This document shows positions 44,234 to 52,379 of a stretch of DNA of 64,000 nt, one piece after another. Made by a program: the position numbers and the translations under genes. The notes beneath the pieces are model-generated. The model was not told the DNA's origin and ran no database searches. It saw only the letters and a program-made list of their open reading frames with translations. The first letter of the stretch is position 1. The number at the start of each line of letters is the position of its first letter. Source of the stretch: an uncultured Clostridiaceae bacterium (GTDB taxonomy: Bacteria > Bacillota > Clostridia > Clostridiales > Clostridiaceae); assembly GCA_946405135.1 (NCBI GenBank), contig CAMJGD010000002.1, positions 124,001 to 188,000 of the forward strand. Direction: 5' to 3'.

Positions 44234-46471
44234 ATGCTAAAACATAAAGAAATATTAAATGTAAAATATGAAAATATTAATCCTATCAGAAATTATATTA
44301 ATGTAATAAAAGATCATAAATCTATTATATGTCTTTTTGAAAATGGTAAAATTGAAATAAACTATTTTGAAAATGATATCATAAAAGTATTTATAGGAGA
44401 AATTAATGAAAAGAGTAGAAACACAGATGCTATACTAGAAGACTTAGAACAAATAGATGTAAATTTTAGTGAATTTGAAGATTATATAGTAATTTCTGGA
44501 TGTAAAATATATACTTACATAGATAAAGCTACATTAAAAATAAGCTTTAAAGATAAAAATGGAAACACAATTTGTGAAGATTTCGATGCTCCTGGTAAAA
44601 ATAAGGATAATATTTTTGTCTCAAAGGCAAACGATTGCATTGCATACTATGGATTTGGTGAAAAAAGTGGAAACTTAAATAAAAAAGGCTGTTACCTAGA
44701 AAATTATAATACAGATGATGCAGGATATGATGATAATACTCCTTTACTTTATAAAACCATTCCTTTCTACATAGGTCTAAAAACTACAAACTGCTATGGA
44801 ATATACTTTGATAACAGCCATCGAAGCTATTTTGATATGGGTAGTAGCTTCAAGGATAAAATTTTCTTTGGGGCTACTGGCGGTCAACTTCAATACTATT
44901 TCATACCTGGTAATAATATTAAAGAAATAGTAAAAAATTATTCTGTACTTACTGGCACTATGCCTCTTCCTGCTGCTTGGACTTTAGGATATCAGCAATG
45001 CAGATATAGCTATATGTCTCAAAAAGAAGTAGAGGAACTAGCAGATACTTTTAGGGAAAAACAAATTCCTTGCGATACTATATACTTAGATATACATTAT
45101 ATGGATGAATTCAGAGTTATGACTTTTAATGATACCACCTTCCCAGCTCCTAAAGAAATGAATGAAAAATTAAATAAAAATGGATTTAAATTAGTTACTA
45201 TATTAGACCCCGGGGTTAAAGTAGATGAAGATTACTTCTTATATAAATCTGGTATAGAAGGAGATCACTTTGTAAAAACCAAAGATGGAGAAGTATATGA
45301 GGGTGAAGTATGGCCTGGATTAAGTGCTTTTCCTGACTTTAGCAATGTCAAAGCAAGAAATTGGTGGAAAGAAAATCTAAAAGAGTTCTTAAAATTAGGT
45401 ATAAGTGGTATCTGGAATGATATGAATGAACCTGCAGTATTTGATAATGATTATAAAACCATGGTTGAAGACTGTATTCACCAAGGTGATGATGGATTTA
45501 TGGAGCATAAGGAATTCCACAATCTCTATGGTATGCAGATGTCAAGATGCTCAAACGAAGCTCAATTAGAACTATATCCTAATTTGAGACCTTTTTCTAT
45601 GACTAGAGATACCTTTGCAGGAGGTCAAAGATACTCATCTATTTGGACAGGAGATAACCAAAGCACTTGGCATCATTTAAGATGTTCTATACCAATGAAC
45701 TGCAATTTAGGTTTATCTGGTATTAGCTATGTAGGTAATGACGTAGGAGGATTTGGCGGAGATACTAATGAAGAGTTATTTGTAAGATGGATGGAACTTG
45801 GTACATTTCTTCCTATATTCAGAAATCACTCTGCTATACGTACAAGAAGGCAAGAACCTTGGAGTTTTGGTAAAAATACAGAAGATATATGCAAAAAATT
45901 TATTAAATTAAGATATAAGCTTATGCCTTATATCTATAATGCATTTTATAACTCTCATAAAGAAGGCATTCCTGTATTTAGGCCTATGATCATGGAATTT
46001 CCTGAAGATATAAACCTTATAGATATGTACTCACAATTTATGTTTGGAGACAATCTTCTCATAGCTCCAGTATTGTATGAAGGAGAAAGAGAAAAACTCA
46101 TATATTTCCCTAAAGGAAATTGGTATGATTTCTTTACTGGAAAGAAATATGAAGGAGAAAAATACTACAACATTTCTCTAGCTCTAGATGAACTAGGCGT
46201 TTTTGTTAAAGAAAACTCTATAATACCTATATTTGAAGAAGATTATAATTATATAGATGAAAAAGATTTATGTCCTACTCTATTAGTATGCAAAGGAGAA
46301 GGTTCCTTTACTTACTATGAAGATGATGGTATTTCTAATGACTATATTAACGGAAAATATAATCTATATAAAATAAGCTTTATAAATAACCAGGATAAAA
46401 AAGATGTATCTATAGAAACTTTGCATAAAGGTTATGAGTCTTCTAAAAATTTCAAAGTTATTTATATGTAA
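44234..46471 (+). CDS. Glycoside hydrolase family 31 alpha-glucosidase (cytosolic)
   Basis: About 745 residues. GH31 catalytic signatures are clear: nucleophile Asp in GIWNDMNEPAVF near residue 395 and the acid/base Asp in WTGDNQSTWHH near 475. The N-terminal beta-sandwich contains YYGFGEKSG near 145. It would remove terminal glucose from maltose, isomaltose or short dextrins. There is no signal peptide. The ATG at 44234 follows GAAAGGAGT; a TTG at 44207 is less likely. The gene is followed by pgmB and is probably controlled by the degenerate operator at 44045. Confidence 0.9.
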   Translation: MLKHKEILNVKYENINPIRNYINVIKDHKSIICLFENGKIEINYFENDIIKVFIGEINEKSRNTDAILEDLEQIDVNFSEFEDYIVISGCKIYTYIDKATLKISFKDKNGNTICEDFDAPGKNKDNIFVSKANDCIAYYGFGEKSGNLNKKGCYLENYNTDDAGYDDNTPLLYKTIPFYIGLKTTNCYGIYFDNSHRSYFDMGSSFKDKIFFGATGGQLQYYFIPGNNIKEIVKNYSVLTGTMPLPAAWTLGYQQCRYSYMSQKEVEELADTFREKQIPCDTIYLDIHYMDEFRVMTFNDTTFPAPKEMNEKLNKNGFKLVTILDPGVKVDEDYFLYKSGIEGDHFVKTKDGEVYEGEVWPGLSAFPDFSNVKARNWWKENLKEFLKLGISGIWNDMNEPAVFDNDYKTMVEDCIHQGDDGFMEHKEFHNLYGMQMSRCSNEAQLELYPNLRPFSMTRDTFAGGQRYSSIWTGDNQSTWHHLRCSIPMNCNLGLSGISYVGNDVGGFGGDTNEELFVRWMELGTFLPIFRNHSAIRTRRQEPWSFGKNTEDICKKFIKLRYKLMPYIYNAFYNSHKEGIPVFRPMIMEFPEDINLIDMYSQFMFGDNLLIAPVLYEGEREKLIYFPKGNWYDFFTGKKYEGEKYYNISLALDELGVFVKENSIIPIFEEDYNYIDEKDLCPTLLVCKGEGSFTYYEDDGISNDYINGKYNLYKISFINNQDKKDVSIETLHKGYESSKNFKVIYM

Positions 46472-46542
46472 AATTTAAGTCAGAGTTTTAAAAATTTTTT
46501 AAAATTATTCATAATAAAAAGTTATATTCGGGGGGTATTTTT

Positions 46543-47187
46543 ATGAATATTAAAGCATGTATTTTTGATCTTGATGGTGTTATAGTAGACACTGCAAAAT
46601 ATCATTATCTAGCTTGGAAAAGACTTGCTAAAGAACTTAATTTTGATTTTACTGAAAAGGACAATGAAAGACTTAAGGGTGTAAGTAGAATGGCTTCATT
46701 AGATATACTTTTATCCATTGGTGGATTAAGCTTTAGTGAAAAAGAAAAAATAAAATTAGCTGAAAAGAAAAATAAGTGGTATGTGGAATACATATCTAAA
46801 TTAGATAAAAATGAAATTCTTCCTGGAGTTGAAGACTTTTTAAGAAAATTAAAACAGAATGGAATTAAAATTGCTTTAGGTTCAGCATCAAAAAATTCTA
46901 TGCTGATTCTAAATAATTTACAGCTTGTACCTTATTTTGATACCATAATAGATGGAAATAAGGTATCAAAAGCAAAACCCGACCCTGAAGTATTTCTCTT
47001 AGCTGCCAAAGAACTTAATATACCTTCTGAATATTGTGTGGTATTCGAAGATGCAGAAGCTGGAATAGAAGCTGCTAAAAAGGCAAATATGAAAGCCATA
47101 GGAGTTGGTTCAAAAGATATATTAAAAAAATCAGATAAAATTATAGATTGCTTTAAAGGATTAGAACTTAACATACTAGAATTTTAA
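46543..47187 (+). CDS. pgmB: Beta-phosphoglucomutase
   Basis: A 214-residue haloacid-dehalogenase-fold enzyme that converts beta-glucose-1-phosphate to glucose-6-phosphate through an aspartyl phosphate. The nucleophile Asp is in CIFDLDGVIVDTAKYHYLAW, matching the PgmB signature, followed by the cap domain, GSASKNS near 109, KAKPDPEVF near 145 and VVFEDAEAGIEAA near 167. It consumes the product of the GH65 phosphorylase at 32443, so it completes maltose phosphorolysis. ATG follows GGGGGTAT; it lies 71 bp after the GH31 gene. Confidence 0.92.
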   Translation: MNIKACIFDLDGVIVDTAKYHYLAWKRLAKELNFDFTEKDNERLKGVSRMASLDILLSIGGLSFSEKEKIKLAEKKNKWYVEYISKLDKNEILPGVEDFLRKLKQNGIKIALGSASKNSMLILNNLQLVPYFDTIIDGNKVSKAKPDPEVFLLAAKELNIPSEYCVVFEDAEAGIEAAKKANMKAIGVGSKDILKKSDKIIDCFKGLELNILEF

Positions 47188-47190
47188 TGA

Positions 47191-47260
47191 TATTTAAAAG
47201 CAGAGCACCTTCTCAATAAATATGAGAGGTGCTCTGCTTGTTTTTGTTTAAGCTGCTACT
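47191..47260. repeat. 70-bp direct repeat, left copy, with bidirectional terminator
   Basis: Differs from 52099-52168 by one base in 70. It contains the hairpin AGAGCACCTTCTCA / TGAGAGGTGCTCT with a 7-nt loop and a T-rich flank, placed between convergent pgmB and lacI genes. It also ends with the last bases of the DUF350 gene (GTAGCAGCTTAA on the minus strand), which has no meaning here, so this copy was derived from the right one. Confidence 0.9.
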
Positions 47261-47290
47261 TGCTATTAGTTTATTTTTTATCACTATTTA

Positions 47291-48292
47291 TTATATTATT
47301 GAATGTCTTTCTATTAGATTTGTTTCAATAATATAATGATTATCAGTAATAGAAGAATCCCTTAACTTATCAATCAATAGCTTTGCAGCGTAATATCCTA
47401 GCTTATTTGCATTAATATCTACAGAAGAAAGTGATGGTATTTGATATGTTGCTAAAGGAGTATTATTAAAGCCAACTAAAGATATATTTTTAATATTTTT
47501 TTCATGTAGTAAAGCATTGACCCCAAAAGCTAATAAATCATCAGTAGTTACTACTGCAGAAGGCATAGCAAAATCTAATATTTTTCTCATACCCTCCATT
47601 CCACATTGCTCTGTAAAATCTTTTTCCTGTATAATTAAATCATTATTAAAATTTATACCATGAACCTGAAGAGCTCTTTTATAACCGTCTAATCTATCCT
47701 TTGACATATTCCAATCTTCAGGCCCTCCAATAAAAGCTATATTTCTATGACCCTTCATAATTAAAGTATTCACTACCTTGTACATAGCTTGAAAGTTGTC
47801 ATTATCTACCCAAAACATATTTTCAGTATTTTCAGGTCTTCCAACCACTACAAAAGGATAGTTTATTTTCTTTAAAAACTTAATGCATTTATCGTTAGTT
47901 CTTGAAGTTAATAATATGATTCCATCTACTAATCTGCTATTAGTGTAGTTTTTAATAAAGTTTACTTCTTCATTTTCATTCTTACTAAAGGCATACATTA
48001 TATAATAACCTTTTTTCTGAGCGTAGACGCTTATGCCTGTCATAATCTGTATGAAAAATGGATTTTTAAATAAATCATGACCCTCGCTTGGAAGGATTAA
48101 TCCCAAGGTATGGGTCTGATTATTGGCTAAACTTCTAGCTATAGCATTTGGATGATAATTTAACTTTTTTACGGTTTGTAAAACTCTTTCTTTTGTATCA
48201 TCACTTATTCTAGGATTTCCTGCTAAGACCCTAGAAACTGTTGATGGAGAAACATTAGCTTCCCTTGCTACATCTTTTATTGTAGTATTCAT
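47291..48292 (-). CDS. LacI family sugar-responsive repressor (paralogue 2)
   Basis: About 333 residues, with the LacI helix-turn-helix TIKDVAREANVSPSTVSRVL and hinge PNAIARSLANN. By eye it is roughly 70% identical to the LacI protein at 42894, including long identical stretches around KGYYIMYAFSKNENEE. The recognition helices are nearly the same, so both should bind the TGCAANCGNTTGCA operator. Start is the ATG at 48292 after GGGAGTG; an in-frame upstream start at 48337 is less likely. It lies just downstream of the second importer on the same strand, inside the direct repeats. Confidence 0.88.
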   Translation of the reverse strand: MNTTIKDVAREANVSPSTVSRVLAGNPRISDDTKERVLQTVKKLNYHPNAIARSLANNQTHTLGLILPSEGHDLFKNPFFIQIMTGISVYAQKKGYYIMYAFSKNENEEVNFIKNYTNSRLVDGIILLTSRTNDKCIKFLKKINYPFVVVGRPENTENMFWVDNDNFQAMYKVVNTLIMKGHRNIAFIGGPEDWNMSKDRLDGYKRALQVHGINFNNDLIIQEKDFTEQCGMEGMRKILDFAMPSAVVTTDDLLAFGVNALLHEKNIKNISLVGFNNTPLATYQIPSLSSVDINANKLGYYAAKLLIDKLRDSSITDNHYIIETNLIERHSII

Positions 48293-48343
48293 TATAAATT
48301 TCACTCCCGCATCTATTAAACAATTTTTGCTCACCAAGATTTT

Positions 48344-48436
48344 TATAGGGAAACACCTTAAACTTAGCTTAGTTGTACAATTTTCAAATGAAAATTGTAC
48401 ATTCTAAACAAATTAAGTTAAAGTTGTTTCCCTATA
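48344..48436. repeat. 93-bp imperfect palindrome (MITE-like)
   Basis: The ends TATAGGGAAACA and TGTTTCCCTATA are perfect 12-bp inverted repeats. The arms continue as TTAAACTTAGCTT / TTAAGTTAAAG with mismatches. The centre is a further palindrome, GTACAATTTTC-AAAT-GAAAATTGTAC. The whole element can fold into one long hairpin. It lies between the MalG-type permease gene and its downstream lacI gene. Confidence 0.75.
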
Positions 48437-48499
48437 TACCATCTAGACGAATACCGATTTTTACTGGAATTGCTTTTTAATTATTTTATGAATAAATAA

Positions 48500-49336
48500 T
48501 TATTTAATACTTCCAGCTGCAATAGATTTAATAATATGTTTCTGCACAGTAAAATAGAATATTATTACCGGAATTATTGTTAAAACTAATCCAGCTAAAG
48601 CTAAATGCCACTGCTTAGTATATTGTCCAAAGAAGAAAAAGGTTTTTAAAGGAATAGTCTGTGTTGAAGGCTTATTAATTACCAAGGATGGCAATAAGAA
48701 ATCATTCCAAATCCATACTGTATTTAATATAGCTACAGTAATGGTTATAGGTTTTAATAGAGGAAATATAATATGCCAAAAAGTCTGGAATTTAGTACAT
48801 CCATCTATCATAGCCGCTTCATCTAATTCCTTAGGTATACCTTTAACAAATCCATGATATAAAAATATAGACATAGCTGCGCCAAATCCAAGGTACATAA
48901 ATATTATACCGCCCATATTTAACAATTTTAGTTTACCCATCAATCTTACTAGAGGTAGCATTACTGATTGGAAAGGTATTAACATAGATGATATGAATAG
49001 ATAGAATATGAATGTACTTGTTTTTGTTTTAGTTCTCTCAAGCATCCAGGCTGCCATAGATGAAAAAGCAATTATTACTATTATGCTTGTTATGGTAATA
49101 AATAATGAATTCCCTAGAGCTCTAAAAAAGTCTAGGCGCTCAAAAGCCTCTTTATAATTTGCAAAGCTCCATACTTTTGGAAAGGATAATGTATCTTCAA
49201 AAATCTCTTTTTTAGTTTTAAAAGAATTTATGAAGATTACATAGAAAGGTGCTAAAAATAACAACCCTAATACCACTCCAACTATAGCATTAACTACATT
49301 CCCGCTTTTAAGGCTTTTTGATGTGTTTTTCTTCAT
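48500..49336 (-). CDS. Carbohydrate ABC permease, MalG/MsmG type (second importer)
   Basis: A 278-residue membrane protein with six helices and the EAA loop EAAMIDGCTKFQTFWHIIFP near residue 168. It ends HIIKSIAAGSIK, a typical MalG-like tail. It overlaps the start of the neighbouring permease gene stop by one base, so the two are co-translated. No cognate ATPase is adjacent. The sugar is unknown; a shared operator with the maltose genes suggests an alpha-glucoside. Confidence 0.9.
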   Translation of the reverse strand: MKKNTSKSLKSGNVVNAIVGVVLGLLFLAPFYVIFINSFKTKKEIFEDTLSFPKVWSFANYKEAFERLDFFRALGNSLFITITSIIVIIAFSSMAAWMLERTKTKTSTFIFYLFISSMLIPFQSVMLPLVRLMGKLKLLNMGGIIFMYLGFGAAMSIFLYHGFVKGIPKELDEAAMIDGCTKFQTFWHIIFPLLKPITITVAILNTVWIWNDFLLPSLVINKPSTQTIPLKTFFFFGQYTKQWHLALAGLVLTIIPVIIFYFTVQKHIIKSIAAGSIK

Positions 49337-50199
49337 TATGCTTCCACCTCACCCTTCTTAGATACATATACTTGAGTTAAAGTAATAGCCCCTACAATTA
49401 AAAATAGAATAAAGGCTTTTGCCTGTGCTACACCCATTTGATTAAATTTAAATGCTGTATTATAAATGTTCATAGCCATCATTTGAGTAGAATTACCTGG
49501 TCCTCCTGCAGTTAAAGATAAGTTTTGATCATATAACTTAAAAGAGTTTGATAATGTTAAAAATAAGCTTACGGTAAATGCTGGCCTAACTAAAGGCAAA
49601 ACTATATTCTTCAATCTTTGCCAGGCATTAGCTCCATCTATCATAGAAGCCTCTACAAGTTCTTGTGGAATATTCTGAATAGATGCTATATATATAACCA
49701 TTAAATATCCTGCCATCTGCCAAGCCATAAGTATTACCAATCCATAAAACCCAGTTTTTTCATCTGATAGCCAACCTAATAACCATTGTTGTCCAGTTAA
49801 ATTTCCTAAAGAGGCAAAAACTTCTTTAAATATGAATTGCCAAATAAATCCCAATATAAGTCCACCTATAAGATTAGGCATGAAAAATATAGTTCTTAAT
49901 AAATTATTTATTTTTAATTGTCTTGTAACTAATAGTGCCAATCCAAATCCTAATATATTCAATACTACAACAGATACCACAGTAAATTTAAAAGTAAATA
50001 TGAATGAATTTAAAAATCCTTGGTCTTTAAAAGCAGTCACATAATTTTTAAAACCAATCCAAACTACATCTGATTTAATACCGTTCCAATCTGTGAAAGA
50101 ATAATATATTCCGAATAGCAGAGGCAATAATACAACTAGTATAAATGGAATTAGTACTGGTCCTACAAAAAGCCAAAATGAAATATTATTCTTTTTCAA
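49336..50199 (-). CDS. Carbohydrate ABC permease, MalF/MsmF type (second importer)
   Basis: A 287-residue membrane protein with six helices and the EAA loop EASMIDGANAWQRLKNIVLP near residue 183. The N-terminal motif LFGIYYSFTDWNGIKSDVVW is typical of oligosaccharide importer permeases. The ATG follows AGGAGAGAT, 95 bp after the binding-protein gene. It partners the MalG-type subunit downstream. Confidence 0.9.
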   Translation of the reverse strand: MKKNNISFWLFVGPVLIPFILVVLLPLLFGIYYSFTDWNGIKSDVVWIGFKNYVTAFKDQGFLNSFIFTFKFTVVSVVVLNILGFGLALLVTRQLKINNLLRTIFFMPNLIGGLILGFIWQFIFKEVFASLGNLTGQQWLLGWLSDEKTGFYGLVILMAWQMAGYLMVIYIASIQNIPQELVEASMIDGANAWQRLKNIVLPLVRPAFTVSLFLTLSNSFKLYDQNLSLTAGGPGNSTQMMAMNIYNTAFKFNQMGVAQAKAFILFLIVGAITLTQVYVSKKGEVEA

Positions 50200-50294
50200 T
50201 ACTATCTCTCCTTTTGCTTACTTAGTTCATTATATTTAAATTCCTGGAAGAGTAATCCTCCTCCAGGAATATTTACTTTTAACTATTATTAAAA

Positions 50295-51623
50295 TTATTT
50301 TGTCCTAGCTTCTGACCAAGTGCTTTTAGCATTTTCAACTAACTTGTCCCAAGTAATTTCTCCTGAAATATATTTTTGAATATCTGCACCTAGCTTATCC
50401 ATTCCCCAACCTGTTGGGTAACCCATGAATACCCATGGCATTGTTTTCCCTTCATTTGAGTATTTTAAAACATCTTTAGCAAGTGGATCTGATGGTTGCA
50501 AAGCTTCGCTTTCATATCCTTTTAATGCTGGTATGAATTTAAAATCTTTTATAATCATTTCCTTACCTTTATCAGAAGTATATAGCCAGTTTAAGAAATC
50601 TTTAGCAGCTTTCTTTGTATCAGCATCTTTTTTAGAATTTATTGCCCAATACATTGGTACTCCAACTGGAATAGCACCTTCTTTAACTCCTTCTAAAGGC
50701 ATTGGTAGTATAGCTATATTTTTTGCTAAATCAGCATCTACGCCATCTATTGAACCAAAAGCCCAGTTTCCTTGTTGAACCATAGCAACTTTTCCTAAAG
50801 CAAATTTCTTTTCTACTTGTGTTGCATAATCTACGCTATTAATTGACTTATTAGTTTTATCTGGTTTAAATGCATATTTAATTTGAAGATCCAATAATTT
50901 CTTTAATTGCTCATTATATTTGAATTCTATCTGTTTAGCGTCAAATGCATCTTTAGCACTCTTAAATTCGTTGGAGAAAGCCACGTTTGATAAATGCAAT
51001 CCTGTTACCCAAGTTTCCTTTCCTGGTAAAGCAAATACTGCATCTAATTTTAAATCAGCTTTCTTTGAGTCAAGAGTTTCTGAAGCTTTTTCTAAATCAG
51101 CTAGTGTTTTTATAGACGCTGGATCTATGCCTGCTTTACTAAATATATCTTTGTTATATATAAATCCATATCCTTCTTGATTAAATGGCATACCGTATAG
51201 CTTTCCATCTAATGTAACAGAATCTAATGTTCCATCGAAAGCGTTTGATACCCAAGGCTGATCACTTAAATCTTCTAATTTATCTTTCCAGTCAAGAGCA
51301 TCTTGTGTCCCACCTATGTTATATATAGTTGGTTCTTCAGTTGAAGCAAATTTTGATTTTAAAGCAGCACCATAGTCCTCTCCGCCTCCTACTGTTTGAA
51401 CATTTATTTTAACATTAGGATTTAAAGCTGTATATTCTTTAGTAGCTTTTTCGAGAGCATCTTTAGCCTCTACTTTAAATTGAAAAATATCAATAGTTAC
51501 ATCTTTCTTTGAGTCATTTCCAGCACTACCTTTATCATCGCTCTTACCTGAGCATCCTGCAAATATGCCTGCTGTTAAAACTACTGAACAAGCCAACGCC
51601 ACAAGTTTCTTAACATTTCTCAT
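50295..51623 (-). CDS. Extracellular sugar-binding lipoprotein (second importer)
   Basis: About 442 residues. The signal peptide ends in the lipobox GIFAGC with the lipidated Cys at about 24, followed by a Ser/Lys/Asp-rich linker and an SBP family 1 domain (TIDIFQFKVEAKDALEKATK to the end). The ATG at 51623 follows GGAGGGG; an in-frame upstream start at 51647 is unlikely. A promoter-operator unit at 51669-51718 copies the layout of the malE promoter. It determines the sugar specificity of the second importer, which cannot be read directly. It is only distantly similar to the MalE protein at 41493. Confidence 0.9.
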   Translation of the reverse strand: MRNVKKLVALACSVVLTAGIFAGCSGKSDDKGSAGNDSKKDVTIDIFQFKVEAKDALEKATKEYTALNPNVKINVQTVGGGEDYGAALKSKFASTEEPTIYNIGGTQDALDWKDKLEDLSDQPWVSNAFDGTLDSVTLDGKLYGMPFNQEGYGFIYNKDIFSKAGIDPASIKTLADLEKASETLDSKKADLKLDAVFALPGKETWVTGLHLSNVAFSNEFKSAKDAFDAKQIEFKYNEQLKKLLDLQIKYAFKPDKTNKSINSVDYATQVEKKFALGKVAMVQQGNWAFGSIDGVDADLAKNIAILPMPLEGVKEGAIPVGVPMYWAINSKKDADTKKAAKDFLNWLYTSDKGKEMIIKDFKFIPALKGYESEALQPSDPLAKDVLKYSNEGKTMPWVFMGYPTGWGMDKLGADIQKYISGEITWDKLVENAKSTWSEARTK

Positions 51624-51668
51624 AAATAACCCCTCCGATTTATACATTTTTATTTATGTATTATTTAA

Positions 51669-51718
51669 TGCAACCGTTTGCATACCTTAATTATAATACT
51701 TGTACTTTTAATAGTCAA
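51669..51718 (-). promoter_or_regulatory. Promoter and LacI operator of the second sugar importer
   Basis: On the minus strand TTGACT (51713-51718), a 17-bp spacer and TATAAT (51690-51695), then 7 bp to the operator TGCAAACGGTTGCA (51669-51682). The operator sequence and spacing are identical to those at the malE promoter, so both importers should respond to the same repressor(s). Confidence 0.87.
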
Positions 51719-52098
51719 CAGGTTTTTGTAGAAAATACTAAATATTTTTATTTTTATTAATACTTCTACTTGTTTTAAAATTACTAATTCTTAATCATAT
51801 CATCATGTATTTCTAGTGTTCCCCAATAAAATCGCTTTATTGTTTTTTAATTTGTATTAACTTTTTCTTGTAGCTTTTCACAATGAAATTGTTTGCAAGC
51901 ACTAAAGCTTTTTAATTTTCATATTTATCCATTTCTTTCTTATAAAGTTATATATACTGCAGAATTATTTAAAATTTTAAGCAATCGGTTGCATTTTTGG
52001 TTCATTAATGTAGACTTTTCGCTAAATATATCATTTCTACAAAAAGTACATGAGAATATAAAAGGTTGTTTATTTAATTTATATGGAATTATTATATA
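51719..52098. other. Non-coding stretch with an orphan LacI operator
   Basis: About 380 bp with no credible gene. It contains the operator TGCAACCGATTGC(T) on the minus strand at 51980-51993, 300 bp from the promoter of the binding-protein gene. No start codon with a ribosome binding site follows it in either direction. It could be an auxiliary operator for looping or a relic of a lost promoter. Confidence 0.5.
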
Positions 52099-52168
52099 TA
52101 TTTAAAAACAGAGCACCTTCTCAATAAATATGAGAGGTGCTCTGCTTGTTTTTGTTTAAGCTGCTACT
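52099..52168. repeat. 70-bp direct repeat, right copy, with terminator
   Basis: Matches 47191-47260 except for one base. It contains the terminator of the DUF350/selB side and the last four codons of the DUF350 gene (VAA and stop). As it overlaps a functional gene end, this copy is probably the original. Confidence 0.9.
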
Positions 52169-52362
52169 ACTCTTGATACAATGATGGCTATACCTATAAG
52201 AAGTCCAGCTATCATTATTCCTACTGCTAAATTTTTATTTTCTAATTCCTTATTAAAGTCTAAAGGTATCATCCAGTCAAAAACTTTATAGCCTATAGCC
52301 ATTACTAAAATTCCTAAAAGTCCGAATATAAAACTAAGTGCTAGCTCCCTGATTATTTCCAT
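52156..52362 (-). CDS. DUF350-type small membrane protein
   Basis: A 68-residue protein with two membrane helices (about residues 6-28 and 46-66) separated by the loop FDWMIPLDFNKELENKN. The arrangement and the GILVMAIGYKVFDWM segment fit the DUF350 (YjfL-like) family. The ATG follows TTAGGGGGA. It lies 17 bp downstream of selB on the same strand and is followed by the terminator in the right direct repeat. The function is unknown. Confidence 0.75.
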   Translation of the reverse strand: MEIIRELALSFIFGLLGILVMAIGYKVFDWMIPLDFNKELENKNLAVGIMIAGLLIGIAIIVSRVVAA

Positions 52363-52379
52363 ATTTTTTCCCCCTAAAT

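Noticed and set aside
51893..52105. Plus-strand frame of 70 codons with an operator nearby
   Set aside because: No ribosome binding site, AT-rich composition and no family resemblance; treated as non-coding.
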